This document shows positions 35,901-46,352 of a DNA stretch of 64,000 nucleotides, piece after piece. Both the position numbers and the translations under genes were made by a program. The stretch lies in assembly GCA_004352715.1 (NCBI GenBank), contig SCFE01000001.1:4046839-4110838 (forward strand), written 5' to 3'. The DNA is from Hofstenia miamia. Its lineage: Eukaryota; Xenacoelomorpha; Acoela. The stretch's first letter is position 1. Every line of letters begins with the position of its first letter. Below the pieces are notes generated by a model, which worked only from the letters and a program-made list of their open reading frames with translations, was not told the DNA's origin and ran no database searches.

Positions 35901-36245
35901 CTTCATAGATGATCAAGGGATGATTGGAAATATTCGTTTTCTTACTATTATATTATGATGTATCATTTTAAGTCTTAGTTTTTGAATGGGTTTTAGGCAT
36001 ATCGAATATTTTTTAAAATAAGTAATTCCTTCTACGGGTCCAAATTTAGGAAAAAGGGTCTGGTCGAATTGAATTGGCTCTACATATTGTTCGAGTGGGG
36101 CTGGGTCGGGTCAAAAAAATTTTACCAGTTTTCAGGCCTGTTGCTAAGTATTTATGATTACACTTCTGCTTATGTCATACCGATCCGAAAGATATTAGCA
36201 AACTATACTGTCTAATTTATGCTCACAAAATTTAAAAGTTACAAG
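32918..36245. other. SCYL2 intron with GGGTC-rich patches and (ATT)n
   Basis: AT-rich. (ATT)n at 35104-35131. GGGTC/GGGTT words cluster at 34950-35000, 35508-35565 and 36036-36112. The last cluster is followed by CCAGTTTTCAGGCCTG, which looks like a hAT-type terminus. A minus-strand frame at 35128-35391 has no recognised domain. Confidence 0.4.
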
Positions 36246-36790
36246 TAGAGTGTCTCAAAGTTTCGTTTTAAGCGCGCTACGTTTCATTATTTACATTAAT
36301 CATTCAGTCACAGCATGTAGACGGTGCACTCTATGCATTTGCATTGATGATATAAAAATACTTGGAAGCTCTGTGTTAGATTTTACCAACCTTTTAAACG
36401 TATGAATTAACGGGCTGAACTTAATGAACTTTCATTCATTATAAACAAATTCCAGTTTATTTCATTTCCATATGAGCCAGAGAATTTTTTGCTTTTTGGA
36501 AAGAGATTTATCAATTTTAATAACGTTAAAGGTTACAGTCTTCACTTAGGAAATATAATTTAGAAATCAATTTTCCATTACTAAACATTAAATGAAACAT
36601 GCCTTTCAATACAATCTCTTATGCAAGACTGATGCCATAAGATCTTTTGTGCAGGCAAGGATGCTGTACTCTACACTCGATGAATAATTCTACTCCCTTT
36701 AGCCGGACTAGACATTTCACAGTTGCCATATTTTTACAATGCATTGCTAGGAAAAATAATTAAGTTTTACAAAAAACGGTTTAACCGGTG
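36246..36790 (+). pseudogene. decayed non-LTR reverse transcriptase fragment
   Basis: The + strand reads VSQSFVLSALRFIIYINH, a decayed form of the GVPQGSxLGPLLF..YIND motif, followed by CICIDDIKILG in place of the YADDTKI active-site motif. After a frameshift near 36400 comes FIINKFQFISFPYEPEN, the usual N..K..F stretch, and then GYSLHLG. Stops and shifts run throughout, and nothing upstream of the active-site region is preserved. The spacing and order of three RT motifs support the call despite the decay. It is older than the RT at 49377-51443 and on the opposite strand. Confidence 0.6.
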
Positions 36791-37557
36791 TTTCAAAATC
36801 GTAACTCGACCCTACTGGTACCACTTAATTGTTTGGCTGACTGGCCGGTTGAATGCTATTCAGCATTTGCTTATACTTTTTATATTTTGAGAATGTTTTC
36901 CTGTTTTGAACCATCTGTTCATAACTTTCAGCCTAGCATTTGTTTCTGAAGTTCTGTCATATGTGAAAGTACTAAAATATGAATTTTATACATCTGAAGG
37001 TTTTTGAATTAGGGAGAAATTGTGAATTATTTTATTATCGATGAATGTAACCACTCTTGACTTGGTTTGAATGGAGACCCAATACTGTGCTATATTTTAT
37101 TGTACTCCTAGCTAAATTTGGATGAACCACTCCAATCAAAATTAGGGGCTAATTATAGTCAAACAATTTTATGATGCAATGTATCTACTATCATAAAGCA
37201 ACATCCCATAAATGTTTAGAACTTAATACTATAGACTAGAGATGAAAGCTTCTTAATTTCACAATGTTTGTTAGTTTGGCTTGGTGTTGGATTGGTTGGG
37301 GGCTAAAACTTGGATGCCTGGCTTGGCTTGAGTGTATCTGTAAAATAATTTAACATACTTTTATTGGTTTGATTGGTATGGAGCATGTATTGACATACTA
37401 GATGCAAAAATCAATCCAAACTTTATTCTGAAGCATATTTACAGCCAACAAATATATTTCTCCGTACCTTCCAAATACACTAAGCTTGAAATACTTATTG
37501 ATTTCGGTGGAAGTTCTAAGAGAATTTAGGACTTAATTGTAGAAAAACCTAAACAAC
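36791..37557. other. SCYL2 intron with a TTGGC word cluster
   Basis: A terminus-like TAGAGATGAAAGC at 37237 is followed by TTGG/TTGGC words to about 37335. This matches the architecture of the MITEs downstream of the gene, but no matching right end was found. Confidence 0.35.
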
Positions 37558-38205
37558 AAATGTAAGGATTATGTAAACATTTCTTCCTACAACAAGTATT
37601 TCATTTTATTGTTAACAATTTTTTGACAGTACGAAATAAAGTTAATTCTTAGCATCGGTAAAAAAATATCTAATAATTGCTCATACCTTGAAATGTGAAC
37701 ATGAAAATATACAAAGTGTATGAAATCTTGACTATTATTAAGAAAAATATTTTAAGTAAAGCTCACGTTGTGCAGATTGCTAAAAAGTTCATATCAAGAT
37801 AAATGTTCATATGGTAAATTTAGCATCTAAGAAGTATTAGATTGAAATTAAAATGTTTTAGGTAAGTAATATGCAAACATTATTTCTTACAAATTGTTCA
37901 AAAATTTCCGTACATTATTAGCAAATTTTTTAGCATTACGAAATAAAATTAATTCGCAACATAGTTGAAAATATCTAACATAAATTGCTCATAACTTGAA
38001 ATATGAAAATGAAAATATAAAAATGTTTAAATTTGCCTCAATAAATAGAAGGAAACAAATTTGATAATTACTAAGAAAGCATTTTTATGAAAAGCTGAAA
38101 AGCTCAAGTTGTGCTAAAAATTTCATGCCAAGATTAGTGTTTATATGTTAATTTTTTATCTGAGTAGTATAAAATTGAAATTAAATTATGTTCTAGGTAG
38201 TGATG
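37558..38205. repeat. old diverged tandem duplication, ~300-345-bp unit
   Basis: A unit from about 37558 is followed by a related unit from about 37861. Shared phrases in order include GTAA..TATG.AAACAT, TACGAAATAAA.TTAATTC, TTGCTCATA.CTTGAAAT, TGAAAATATA and GAAATTAAA.T. Indels and many substitutions show that it is old. Confidence 0.55.
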
Positions 38206-38389
38206 CAGTTACATATTCAAGAGTAGTCCCTAGAAAGTACCATTTCATAATCACAAGCCTTGATCTTGCAAAAAGAGTGCTTCATTCAAAATGGTGACAA
38301 ATCCAACCATGGAATAGAAATTCCAAAACAGTCCTTTATAGCAAAATGAAGGAATTATAAATTCTAGTGGAAATATTTGGCGTATTCAT

Positions 38390-39145
38390 ATAACTAAGTG
38401 TTACTTTGATTAAGAAAGGAAAATTTGTATGTCTAATACCACAAAATATGTAGAATAACAATTGGGTACTAAGTTTAATTCAAAATTAGAAAACTTGTAG
38501 TGGAAAAATGTCTTCAACCACCTGAAAAAAATTTTAACAACTGAGCAAATCCGAAAAAAGTAAATTCAAAATAAGATATATAAATTAATAAATGATGCAA
38601 TGTAAGCAAACAAAAGCTGATTGGAAGGTTTTGGAGGTCTTCTTTGGTCTTCCGGACTTTGGCTTGCGGGCAATGATGTTTTCCAAAGTGAAATGTCTGA
38701 TGAAATCCCCGACAATAGTTTGAGGTCGCTCTACAAGTCGTGCTATATTACGTTGACTCATCCCTTCCAAATGTTTGGAGATAATCAACTCGCGGATGGC
38801 AACAAGTACGTAACCAAGCATCATATAAGCCGAAGAAATACTGTTAGACATTTTCAATACAAATAGACTGATAAAAGCTCAACCAATAAAATTTTTTACA
38901 GATTCTCTGATTTTTTCTGAAGTGGCCGAATACATTTTTCCAAGAAACGATTAGCCAACTACAAGCATTGTAGCATTTCTCCTTGAGATTTAAAGTAAAC
39001 AGTGATAATTATGTCTCAACATTGATGAATTCCTTTTTCTGCAACCCCAAATCTAATTAAAAAATAAGTATGACATTCTTGGCTTCCATTTCTTAGAACT
39101 ATTTATGACAAATCATGGGTGGCCGAATTCTTTTTTCCAGTACTG
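38390..39145 (-). mobile_element. Tc1-type deleted element, copy 2 (left end lost)
   Basis: Matches copy 1 from 31841 to its right end at a constant offset of 6549. The right terminus is CAGTACTGGAAAAAAG (reverse complement) beside TA. The left inverted repeat is missing or unrecognisable. The first ~600 bp is almost identical to copy 1, while the last ~110 bp differs at a dozen or more positions. Confidence 0.75.
38585..38857 (-). pseudogene. Tc1 transposase helix-turn-helix fragment, copy 2
   Basis: The predicted 90 residues are identical to those of the frame at 32036-32308, again lacking the catalytic domain. Identity of a non-functional fragment indicates recent duplication or gene conversion, not selection on the protein. 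Confidence 0.75.
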
Positions 39146-39230
39146 TATGTAAATATCTCGTTTTATTAATGTGTTTATGACAACATTTTGAGTGCAAATC
39201 TAAATGTTGTAACCAGAGTTGGAAGCGGGC

Positions 39231-39462
39231 GTAAATTGATGACCTCAGTCGCTCATACTTTAAAAAATATGTCAATCTGAATTCGGCTCACAAAGGAAAT
39301 TTCTTCATCTGATTATTTCCCAAACTATTTTAGACTAGTTTTGTTTTCAATTATTGTGATACAAAAAGTGGCAGCAATTTGGTTAAATGCGAATCGATTT
39401 GCTTAATATGGTCAGATGATAATATAAAATGTTAATCTGTTCGCTTTGGCAAACTGTCACTT
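39231..39462. repeat. partner of the 232-bp block at 32686-32917
   Basis: Near-identical to 32686-32917. It is preceded at 39214 by CAGAGTTGGAAGCGGGC, very similar to the hAT-type terminus of the MITE at 47932. Confidence 0.8.
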
Positions 39463-39852
39463 TGAAATTTGGAAGAAAATTGAAATCTTCGCAAACTGCA
39501 GGCTAGAGGCTGCAACCTGTAATACTAATTTATGCACTATTTTACAAGAAAACAACAAGAATGTACCTGCACTCAATTAATATTAGAGAACAATGTATGC
39601 AACCAAATATAAATCTACATACAACCGCAAGTATGAAATCGCCAATCGAAAAAAATTAATTCTAAATCAAAACAAAAGAGGAATTAAATCAAAAGAGTTT
39701 GAGTTCCGAATTTTCATATTAAAAAGTGGTAATTTCTCGCAATACTGTATTTTCGTAGATTTCTTTTTATGAACAATATTTTTAGAGGCAATTATACGTT
39801 TGATTTTGGAATTCAACTTTTAGCGCAAAAATTTTAATAATCGTGCATTTAG

Positions 39853-39971
39853 GCATATACAAAATAGCCTTGACTCATTCTAAACTTGGAATTAGTAAGG
39901 ATACAATTGCTACCAACTGCATTCCATTTCTTCTCCGCTGTTCAATTGAAAGTCAACTAAATTTAACACAG
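39853..39971 (+). CDS. SCYL2: SCYL2 exon: HEAT-like repeats
   Basis: 119 bases. GC completes the split Gly codon, followed by IYKIALTHSKLGISKDTIAT and a block ending LNLTQ. The acceptor is GCATTTAG and the donor GTAACT. It is the direct continuation of the exon ending at 29744. Confidence 0.94.
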
Positions 39972-41157
39972 GTAACTGCTTTCAAAAATTATTTAGATTT
40001 AATACAAACAACATTTTCATACATAACGACCAAAAACAATTCCCAGTCGTAACATTTACAATGTAAGAAATTTTTTTATAACTACCATTTAAAACGATCA
40101 AATTACGCAGTTCCTAGAATTTTGAATATTATTTCTAGTTTATAACTATCAAAACCAGCCTTCAACGAAATTAATGCTAGCCATTTTTATAACGACTATT
40201 TTTTTATAGCTGCCATGTTTGTTGTCTTCGTTGCATGGTCGCTATAAAGCAATTCTACTGTTTTCTGTGCGCAGCCCAAATATCAATTCACATAGAAGAG
40301 TCTTAAATACGTTATTAAATAACTTAAACTTAAATCGTTTGTAGTTATTTTGTTAAAATTAATAATAACATAATCAAAAAGACAAGATTCCTTTAAAAGC
40401 AAAACAACTTTTTTTCATCAAGTAAACAACTGCATGCAACTACCTTGCAAGGTATCTTCTCAACATTAACTAGTTTATCTGTAAAACAATATTAAAATGT
40501 GGAAGTGGAAACAAGCTGATTGGTTGCATAGCAAAGATTTCCTATTTGATACATTTACCAATATATTTGATTTTCAGAAATCTCGAATTAATATTTTAAG
40601 CCTCAGGTTATTTCTTACATATACATTGTGTTTTGAGAATTTTGAGCTTTGTGATTCTTATAGAAAGAAATCTTATAAAAAGAGAGTATCATTTTATTTG
40701 TAATCACTATCAAATTGGCCGAAAACCTGGTGTGTTCTATCTATTCCTAAATTCAGCGCTAAACCCCAACCCTCCTCCCCTTCTAACAGCTGCTAAGGCA
40801 GCCGCATTCTGAACAATTTCATCAAGAAGGCTCTTACATATTTGACCGCGGCAGCTGATTGTTACAATATCAATTCGATTCTCGATGTTTACCGCCGTTT
40901 TTAAAGACATTATATCAAATAATTTACCTAATTTTGCAAACAATTTTGTTGTAATTTACATACAGTATATATTCACAAAAGATGCTTTAATTCATGGGAA
41001 AAGCCATAATTGTATGATGGAAAATTAACATTGGAATTGAATTGTTCGCGTTGATAAAATATTCATCATAACATTAAGATATGCGGATGTAAATGACCAT
41101 GACTATATTTGCGCTTTACATGTTCTTAAAATATATATTTATCATTTTGTAATTTAG
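39972..41157. other. SCYL2 intron, no gene seen
   Basis: AT-rich. A minus-strand 68-codon frame at 40737-40943 covers a GC-richer patch but has no recognised domain. Confidence 0.45.
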
Positions 41158-41258
41158 TTCAACAAATTTATGAGTACAATAAAGGAGATGCTTAGACAGA
41201 TTGAAAGAGAGCAAAGACATAAATTGGAGCAGATCAATGCTCTCGAAAAAGAGCAGAG
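41158..41258 (+). CDS. SCYL2: SCYL2 exon: coiled coil
   Basis: 33 codons plus two bases: FNKFMSTIKEMLRQIEREQR, then HKLEQINALEKEQ. A heptad-like charged helix as in the SCYL2 coiled-coil segment after the repeats. It ends AG|GTGACA, and the codon is completed by T at 42750. Confidence 0.93.
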
Positions 41259-41907
41259 GTGACATTTTTGTTTGTTCCAAACCATTACGTTATGAAAATA
41301 GATAAGTGTTTTGTGATGAGTTGACGAAATACACCTACATTTTTATTTATAAAGAAATATAAAATACTGTAGGTAAAAAATAACGAAAAATCTCAAAATA
41401 ATCAGTTAGTTTTTCGCTTCAGAAAATACATGTTTCTGCATTACTCAATGACACTAATTTTTATTATGTAATTTTAAAATCCAGTTATTGGAATCAATAG
41501 TAGCATAACAGGTCTCAGAAAATACCCAGTTTTACATATATTTTATTGAAGTATTGAAATATTCGCCGAGTGTACAAGTGACTGATGATTTTCAAAAATT
41601 TATTGTTTAAAAATTTTTTTAATATAATTAGACTACGTAAGCATTGTTTTCAATAAAAAGCTGAACTGAGGTACCAAAAATTAATGTTTTCAGAAAACCT
41701 TCAGTGGTACTGTTAAATTTTGAAAATATAGTCGCTTTGTAAACTTTTATTAAAATTCCATAGCACAAATTTCAACTATGATTTTATATATATNNNNNNN
41801 NNNNNNNNNNNNNNTATATTAGTCCTAAATTCAACACCCACTTCGACAGTATCTACAAGCTGTATATGTTCTTTTGTAAATTTTATATATGTATAAAATA
41901 AATATAA

Positions 41908-41951
<44 letters not shown>

Positions 41952-42749
41952 TTACGTTGGCATAAAATATTTAGTTTTGCTCTCAGGTTCGTTCAAATCA
42001 TAATTTTTTTCTTTAAAATATTTGAATAAAGGTTTCCATTTTGCTTTATATTTGCATTTTTATTCGTTTTTCATTTATTTTTTCATTATACGCAAGTTAG
42101 TTACGTGCACTTTCTACATTTTAAGGGAATAATATTAAATGAAACTCTCTTAAAAATGAAGCAATGTTATTGTAGCAATTTCTACATTCACTTTTATTAT
42201 TAAATATCTTCTTACTTATACATTCGCACGTTTCAAGTATGGAAAGTAACCGGGTCATTCAAGTATGACACATTGTTCCTCACATCTTTACTTTAGTTTA
42301 TACTATATGCTTTTTCGCCTTACCTCATGAATATTTTGTGTCTTTAACAGCATTTTAATTTAGTAGTAAAAAATGTTTTTTCCACTTTTTAATTTTGACT
42401 TGAGAAATCAAATTACTTGGGCGTTAGGTTATTCATTCTATTATGCATTTCCTGTTGCGAAAGCTATGTGGATTTTTTACCTAGTAGACAATGTCAACAT
42501 TATTTTATTATTCAAAGGAATGTTCTACAAATGAAATCTCATTAATTGTCCCATTAAAACTTACACCTACAAATATGAAAAAATAGTAACACTTGTTATA
42601 AAAGAAGTAGTTTAACCCTTTTTATTAGGTGCCACATCATCGTATTGCTTAGACATGGAATTCATTTGTTACTCATATGTACTCATAGGATGTAGGTGGA
42701 GATTTTTGTAAATTCAAAATAATGATTTTTCACTTCTATTTTTATTTAG
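41259..42749. other. SCYL2 intron with 21-N gap and (TA)n
   Basis: A 21-N run at 41794-41814 lies in TA-rich sequence. The ~75 bp directly after it matches 58196-58270. A (TA)n/(AAATATATA) array occupies about 41881-41945. No gene seen. Confidence 0.5.
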
Positions 42750-42852
42750 TGCCGCAATTTCGTCAATGATGAACGGCGATTCGCAGAAAGGCGATTCAGC
42801 GGATGCAATATTTGATTCTGTCGTTGAAAAGGGAACAAAAACTTCGGAAAAG
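42750..42852 (+). CDS. SCYL2: SCYL2 exon: linker after coiled coil
   Basis: One base plus 34 codons, beginning (S)AAISSMMNGDSQKGDSADAI and ending GTKTSEK. The donor is GTTCAT, a weak consensus, chosen because the next exon begins in phase 0 at 43596. Reading through would reach a stop about 24 codons later, a possible alternative end. Confidence 0.85.
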
Positions 42853-43595
42853 GTTCATTCCACAACTGATTATAATTTTTTAATCCCTCAGCTAGAATCT
42901 ATTCATTTTTTACGCAAATAATGGGGAAAACGACTTTGTCGTGAATTGGTCTGCTTAGACAGGATTATTCCTTGCACAATCCCTTTGGATTCAATTGATG
43001 TATAATTGTGGATGCGCTTAAAACCGGCATTGTTTTTTTGCATATTTTAGTTAATTGTATGTACTCATGTGCCTGTAGCATATCCAATAGGCCTGCCTTA
43101 AATTGTTGCTTATAGATACCGATGTTATTTATTCGTATCTAATGGTATTAGTTACAAGTAAAATTCTTAATCTTTCAACTTTCATTTTTGTTTTTCGTAC
43201 ATCATCGCACGTCATGATATTAGTTTACTGTTTTTTAATGATCCAATTATGAACATTGCATATTTTTTCAATGAAAATAAAGTTTTAATGTTAAGTCCAA
43301 GTCAGTGGGGCTCAGTCTACGTTGTTAAATTCGATTAGGAACCCATCGATCTCCTCTTTTTAAAGCTAAGTTACGGTGTGGGGTGTATGATTTTATTTGT
43401 TGAGAAATTTAATTTTGTTAAAATATAACATAAAAATACAGTGCTCAACCTTAGAGTACAGCTCTGGTTGTAATTATTAAGTAAATTTCGTAATCAACTA
43501 TCAAAACGTATTTTTAATTACAGTAGATTCCACATAAAAGGAAAACCGTATGCTATTACTTAAAATGTTTAATCATGTTTACTTCGTATTTTTAG
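42853..43595. other. SCYL2 intron, no gene seen
   Basis: AT-rich, without recognisable features other than its splice borders. Confidence 0.5.
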
Positions 43596-43697
43596 AAAGA
43601 AGATGTGTTTTCAAATTTTAATGATGACGATGATTATAGTCCATCCATAGCCAGTTCCGGTCCCTTGACTCTTGAACAAAAGCAACAGTTAATGAAA
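43596..43697 (+). CDS. SCYL2: SCYL2 exon: acidic linker with SGPLTLEQKQ
   Basis: 34 codons, phase 0: KEDVFSNFNDDDDYSPSIAS, then SGPLTLEQKQQLMK. The SGPLTLE-x-K-Q stretch is a conserved island in the otherwise variable SCYL2 C-terminus. Acceptor TTTTTAG, donor GTAGGA. Confidence 0.9.
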
Positions 43698-45387
43698 GTA
43701 GGATTTTATCTTGAGATATTTTTTGCATTTTCTATGATATAATATAATTTTTCCCTTATCAACAATTTCAATAGTCAATGAGTGGCTTAAACTTATTTCG
43801 AATGGAAATATTCGATTAGATTTTTAAAACTGTAATATTAGTTTATTGAGATTGTATCATGTAAATTATAAGCGAAATGTAGCTTGTATATTTATACATA
43901 TCCACTACTTGACAAATAGATTTACTATGAAGCAATTTAGCAATCATTCACCCTTTAGTTATTTTTCACTTCTTATCACTGTAATATAATACCGACTTCT
44001 CTTAAAACTAGAATATTGCTTCATTTTTAAAATTACAGAATTCCATCGCTGTATACAAAATATAAATGTCATTTACCTAATGTAAAGAGAATTGTGTAAA
44101 TTTGTGGGAATATTTGAAAATTGAGGGATGATAAATTTTTTTGGACAATTTTGTTAAGTCAGTATATTTGAAGTACATCCAAACAGTGTTTGTCACTTAC
44201 GCTTCATAACTTTGAAATTGATTGCACAAAGTCGTTAACCGGTCACTATTGATCACTTAGAAGCTACTGTCTTTCAAAACCAACGAATTTACACATAGAT
44301 GACTTTACTAGCTTGTTGAATGCTGTATGCCGTTGCAAAACGTGTACTTTTAAAAATATATTATTATGGAAATATAGTCAGTAAGGTTTTTCACCGGGTT
44401 TGTACTATTTATATATCTAGTTGATCTTTGCAATATCGTTTTACAAAAGATTCAGACAAAGCTTATATCCTGGTCCATATGGGGCACAAAATGGAAAAAT
44501 TTCAAGAGAAAGGAGGGTCCTGATTACATACAGTGTATCCAGTTAATTTTAGTGTGATTGTTCAAAGGCTAAAATGAATTCATTTCTTCCATTATATAAA
44601 ATGCCTGCGCATTATTTTTATTCTAAATATGAGCAATGTATAGATTTATGTTAAGCCTATTTTTATCGCGACCATGCGATTCCCAGCATAACTACTGAAA
44701 CACAATTTAAGCAATATGTATATTTCATCCAAATATTTAATAGAAATAATATAGTTCGCCGTTTCTTTTATGTAGACTGCCGGGGAAGACTCCATTTGAT
44801 ATGAACAAATACCGAAGTTGTGCCGTTTAAAATGCAAATGAAAAGGGACATTCTTCTATTGTTATTTTTGAATTTTAGATACCTTTATAATGCTGTAATT
44901 CCGAATTCCTTTATTGTAAAGTTAGACAAATTTTGAGGGTGACGCTATAAATTGGTTGTATCCAATAATTTTGGTCCTATAGAAACTTCTTTTGAAGGGT
45001 TTAATCTAAACCAGAAGAATATGCAGCCTTGACTAGCGATAAAGTACATAATCTAACGAAGTAGATTTTGCTCACATTGTACTTTACAAAAGTCTTTGCG
45101 AGTTATGAGAATTTATAAATATTCGAAGAATTATGACCCCTTTTAAAACGCGCGTGTAGTTTAAGGTTAAGGAATTCAATGTTACTGTACTCTATGATTT
45201 AATAAATTTGTTTTACAACTCTTTAAGTTAACTTCGGATCATTTTATTAAGGCCTATGCTTTACTAATAATTTCGATAATTACCTGTTTTCGTTATATTT
45301 TATTAATTGCTAAATTTTTATTTATGTTAATTGCTGTTCTGCACACTAGTTACTTTTGGAAGTTAACTTGATAAATATATTTTTTAG
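43698..45387. other. SCYL2 intron, no gene seen
   Basis: AT-rich. A short minus-strand frame at 44646-44837 has no recognised domain. It ends with a T-run and TTTTTAG acceptor. Confidence 0.5.
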
Positions 45388-45993
45388 GATAAAGAAGTAC
45401 AAAAGAAATTAAATTCCCAAGGTAAATTGGCTCCAGTTGCTCTTCAGCCATCAACGAAACCCCCAACTTCGAATGAATCCAAAACAGCTATTGACTTAAC
45501 TAAAACTTTGGATGCTAATCTGCATTTAGCGTCAAAGCCTATAGTATCATCATCTTCATTATCGTTTAGCACAGGACTTCCACAATCTTCATATACGAAG
45601 CCCACGAACCAATTTGGGACTAGCAACCAATATACAGGTATGCAATCAATGAATCTCACACATGGTTTTCCACCTTCTCAGAATCAGATTCCTGTCTTCA
45701 ATTCTATGAATAATTACTTTCCCCCTCAAAATCAAGTATCTAATCCACATTCCGCTCTTGTTACTCACCCAGTTTATGGAAAACAAAATAAGCATCAAGG
45801 ACCGTCTTCACTTGATTCGCTCGATGTATTTGGTAAAGGAAAATCTTCGCAAGTCCCTACCAGAGCCCCTAATCCTTTACTATCGCAACCAATCCATAAT
45901 TTTCAAATTCAACCGCAATTTCAACCCCAAAGACCGTCTTTTCCAGCTTCATCGCAACTAGCGGAAAGCGACTTCAGTCAGTTTATGAAATAA
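45388..45993 (+). CDS. SCYL2: SCYL2 terminal exon: low-complexity endocytic tail and stop
   Basis: 201 codons plus TAA. It starts DKEVQKKLNSQGKLAPVALQ and becomes rich in Ser, Gln, Asn and Pro. Short Phe-containing motifs (SLDVFGKG, and SDFSQFMK at the C-terminus) resemble the adaptor/clathrin-binding motifs of the vertebrate tail; that function is inference. Other frames over this exon are shadows. Confidence 0.9.
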   Translation, partial: DKEVQKKLNSQGKLAPVALQPSTKPPTSNESKTAIDLTKTLDANLHLASKPIVSSSSLSFSTGLPQSSYTKPTNQFGTSNQYTGMQSMNLTHGFPPSQNQIPVFNSMNNYFPPQNQVSNPHSALVTHPVYGKQNKHQGPSSLDSLDVFGKGKSSQVPTRAPNPLLSQPIHNFQIQPQFQPQRPSFPASSQLAESDFSQFMK

Positions 45994-46350
45994 TTTAATA
46001 TATTTCTGAAAAAGGTGCTTCAATTATATTATTGTATGAAATGTATATCTGTTAATTAATGTAATTTCGCTATTTTTCGAATTTGTACATTTGTATAGGG
46101 TTTTAGGCTGAATGATTGTAAATGCTTACCAAATAATTTTTTCAGCCATTTTATTGTTGAGCAAGACGTATTACTTTAAGTGAATTGTAGTTTGTGAAAA
46201 AATATTTGAATCGTTAAAGCCCACAGAAACACAATTTGATTGTTTGCATTAGTGTGTTATACTGGCATACAACAAATATACAAATCCCATGTTGAACTAA
46301 ATTCAATTTAACATGAATAAATTCTAGACTCTTTATAATGTTGCTTCTTA
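45994..46350 (+). other. SCYL2 3' UTR and flank
   Basis: AT-rich sequence after the stop. The only exact AATAAA before the next transposon is at 46316-46321, so the 3' UTR may be about 330 nt. Variant signals nearer the stop cannot be excluded. Confidence 0.4.
46316..46321 (+). promoter_or_regulatory. candidate SCYL2 polyadenylation signal
   Basis: AATAAA on the + strand about 325 nt after the stop and about 35 nt before a Tc1 insertion. AT-richness makes a chance match possible. Confidence 0.3.
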
Positions 46351-46352
46351 TA

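Larger units (their letters stand above)
3294..45993 (+). other. SCYL2: SCYL2 gene (SCY1-like pseudokinase 2), 3' portion
   Basis: Ten exons with GT..AG borders and compatible phases give about 606 contiguous residues that match SCYL2 (CVAK104) in order: end of the pseudokinase domain (VPEEARQHIRMLI, VRPDASQLSK), HEAT-like repeats (RVILQRVLP, DMVPLVLPTVLILVEQC, VKCLVCMGQMLEYLDRW), a coiled coil (EMLRQIEREQRHKLEQI), and a Gln/Asn/Pro/Ser-rich tail ending SDFSQFMK. In vertebrates SCYL2 binds clathrin and AP2 and acts in trans-Golgi and endosome traffic; the same role here is inference from homology. Introns are 44, 24193, 64, 1360, 10108, 1186, 1491, 743 and 1690 nt. The kinase N-terminus is upstream of the window. 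All phases agree, so nothing suggests a pseudogene. Confidence 0.93.
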
